NCBI GenBank assembly: GCA_012520695.1
Contig: JAAYNU010000168.1
Location: 1-6,293, forward strand
Length of the DNA: 6,293 bases
Source of the DNA: Erysipelothrix sp.
Lineage (GTDB): Bacteria > Bacillota_I > Bacilli_A > Erysipelotrichales > Erysipelotrichaceae
Direction of reading: 5' to 3'
In this document: one piece after another, positions 6,194 to 6,293 of the stretch
Layout of the letters: each line of letters starts with the position of its first letter
Numbering within the stretch: the stretch's first letter is position 1
The notes under the pieces: generated by a model
Databases searched by the model: none
What the model was told of the DNA's origin: nothing
The model's input: the letters and a program-made list of their open reading frames with translations, nothing else
Program-made: the position numbers and the translations under genes

Positions 6194-6256
6194 GTGTAGT
6201 GAGATTGACTTTACACAGCACACGGTGTACTATTTAGTTAACACATGGAGGTGTAC
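6194..6256. repeat. GTGTA/TACAC repeats around the downstream promoter
   Basis: The pentamer GTGTA occurs at 6194-6198, 6225-6229 and 6251-6255, and its complement TACAC at 6212-6216. The longer form GGTGTAC is directly repeated at 6224-6230 and 6250-6256. Two inverted pairs bracket the -35 and -10 elements, and the last copy overlaps the ribosome binding site. This could be an operator array for a dedicated regulator, or chance. No known operator was matched. Confidence 0.3.
6205..6233 (+). promoter_or_regulatory. Sigma-A-type promoter of the gene at the right edge
   Basis: TTGACT (6205-6210, five of six) is followed by a 17-bp spacer and TACTAT (6228-6233, four of six to the -10 consensus). 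The predicted start is near 6240, giving a leader of about 20 bases that contains the GGAGG ribosome binding site. It lies after the smpB terminator, so the next gene is a separate transcription unit. Confidence 0.65.
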
Positions 6257-6259
6257 ATT

Positions 6260-6293
6260 ATGCAATACTTAATCGGTTTAGCAGTTGTAGTTG
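6260..6293 (+). CDS. Unidentified gene, 5' end only (cut by window edge)
   Basis: ATG 6260 is preceded by GGAGG (6247-6251) with an eight-base gap, and by its own promoter. Only 11 codons are present, MQYLIGLAVVV, mostly hydrophobic. This is consistent with a membrane segment or signal anchor at the N-terminus. It is far too short to name a family, and I do not recognise it. The strong start signals make it very likely a real gene, partial at the 3' end. Confidence 0.75.
   Translation, partial: MQYLIGLAVVV

Noticed and set aside
6146..6259. tmRNA gene (ssrA) directly after smpB
   Set aside because: This 114-bp gap is too short for tmRNA and is accounted for by a terminator, a promoter and a ribosome binding site. 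ssrA may lie elsewhere.
1..6293. A novel defence, mobile or biosynthetic system
   Set aside because: All sizeable genes are recognisable housekeeping functions apart from the small HTH gene and the truncated last gene. No transposase, integrase, repeat array or foreign-looking segment was seen.

Overview
This window looks like a core chromosomal segment of a low-GC Gram-positive bacterium (Bacillota). The Shine-Dalgarno sequences are purine-rich (AGGGAGGG, AAAGGGGG, GGAGG), the promoters are sigma-A-like, and the order secG-rnr-smpB is typical of that phylum. Protein style and overall base composition would fit an Erysipelothrix-like member of Erysipelotrichia. That placement is an inference from memory and was not checked by a search.

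Left arm (1-2951, minus strand): a two-gene operon, nrdD-nrdG, encodes the oxygen-sensitive class III ribonucleoside-triphosphate reductase and its radical-SAM activase. The genes overlap by ATGA. The operon starts from a good promoter (TTGAGA-17 bp-TATGAT, 2972-3000) and ends at a 15-bp hairpin (33-75) that could work in both directions. It implies anaerobic or facultatively anaerobic growth.

Central divergent region (2952-3101, 150 bp): this region separates nrdDG from a small XRE/Cro-type regulator gene on the plus strand (3102-3308). It carries several inverted repeats and an 18-bp match to the Rex/CRP-FNR type of operator (3023-3040), so redox or anaerobic control is plausible.

Right arm (3321-6178, plus strand): secG (translocase subunit), rnr (RNase R) and smpB (tmRNA partner) follow. 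secG has its own extended -10 promoter. A terminator-like hairpin overlaps the secG stop codon, and rnr begins right after it with no visible ribosome binding site. smpB starts inside the end of rnr, so 26 bp code for both the basic tail of RNase R and the start of SmpB. RNase R and SmpB act together in trans-translation and decay of non-stop mRNA. The unit ends at a terminator (6147-6178). A new promoter and Shine-Dalgarno then lead into a gene cut off by the window edge after 11 codons.

I found no mobile element, CRISPR array, RNA gene or clearly novel system. The points of interest are regulatory: the divergent control region, the secG/rnr junction, the rnr/smpB coding overlap and the GTGTA repeats upstream of the last gene. 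No intergenic stretch exceeds 300 bases.
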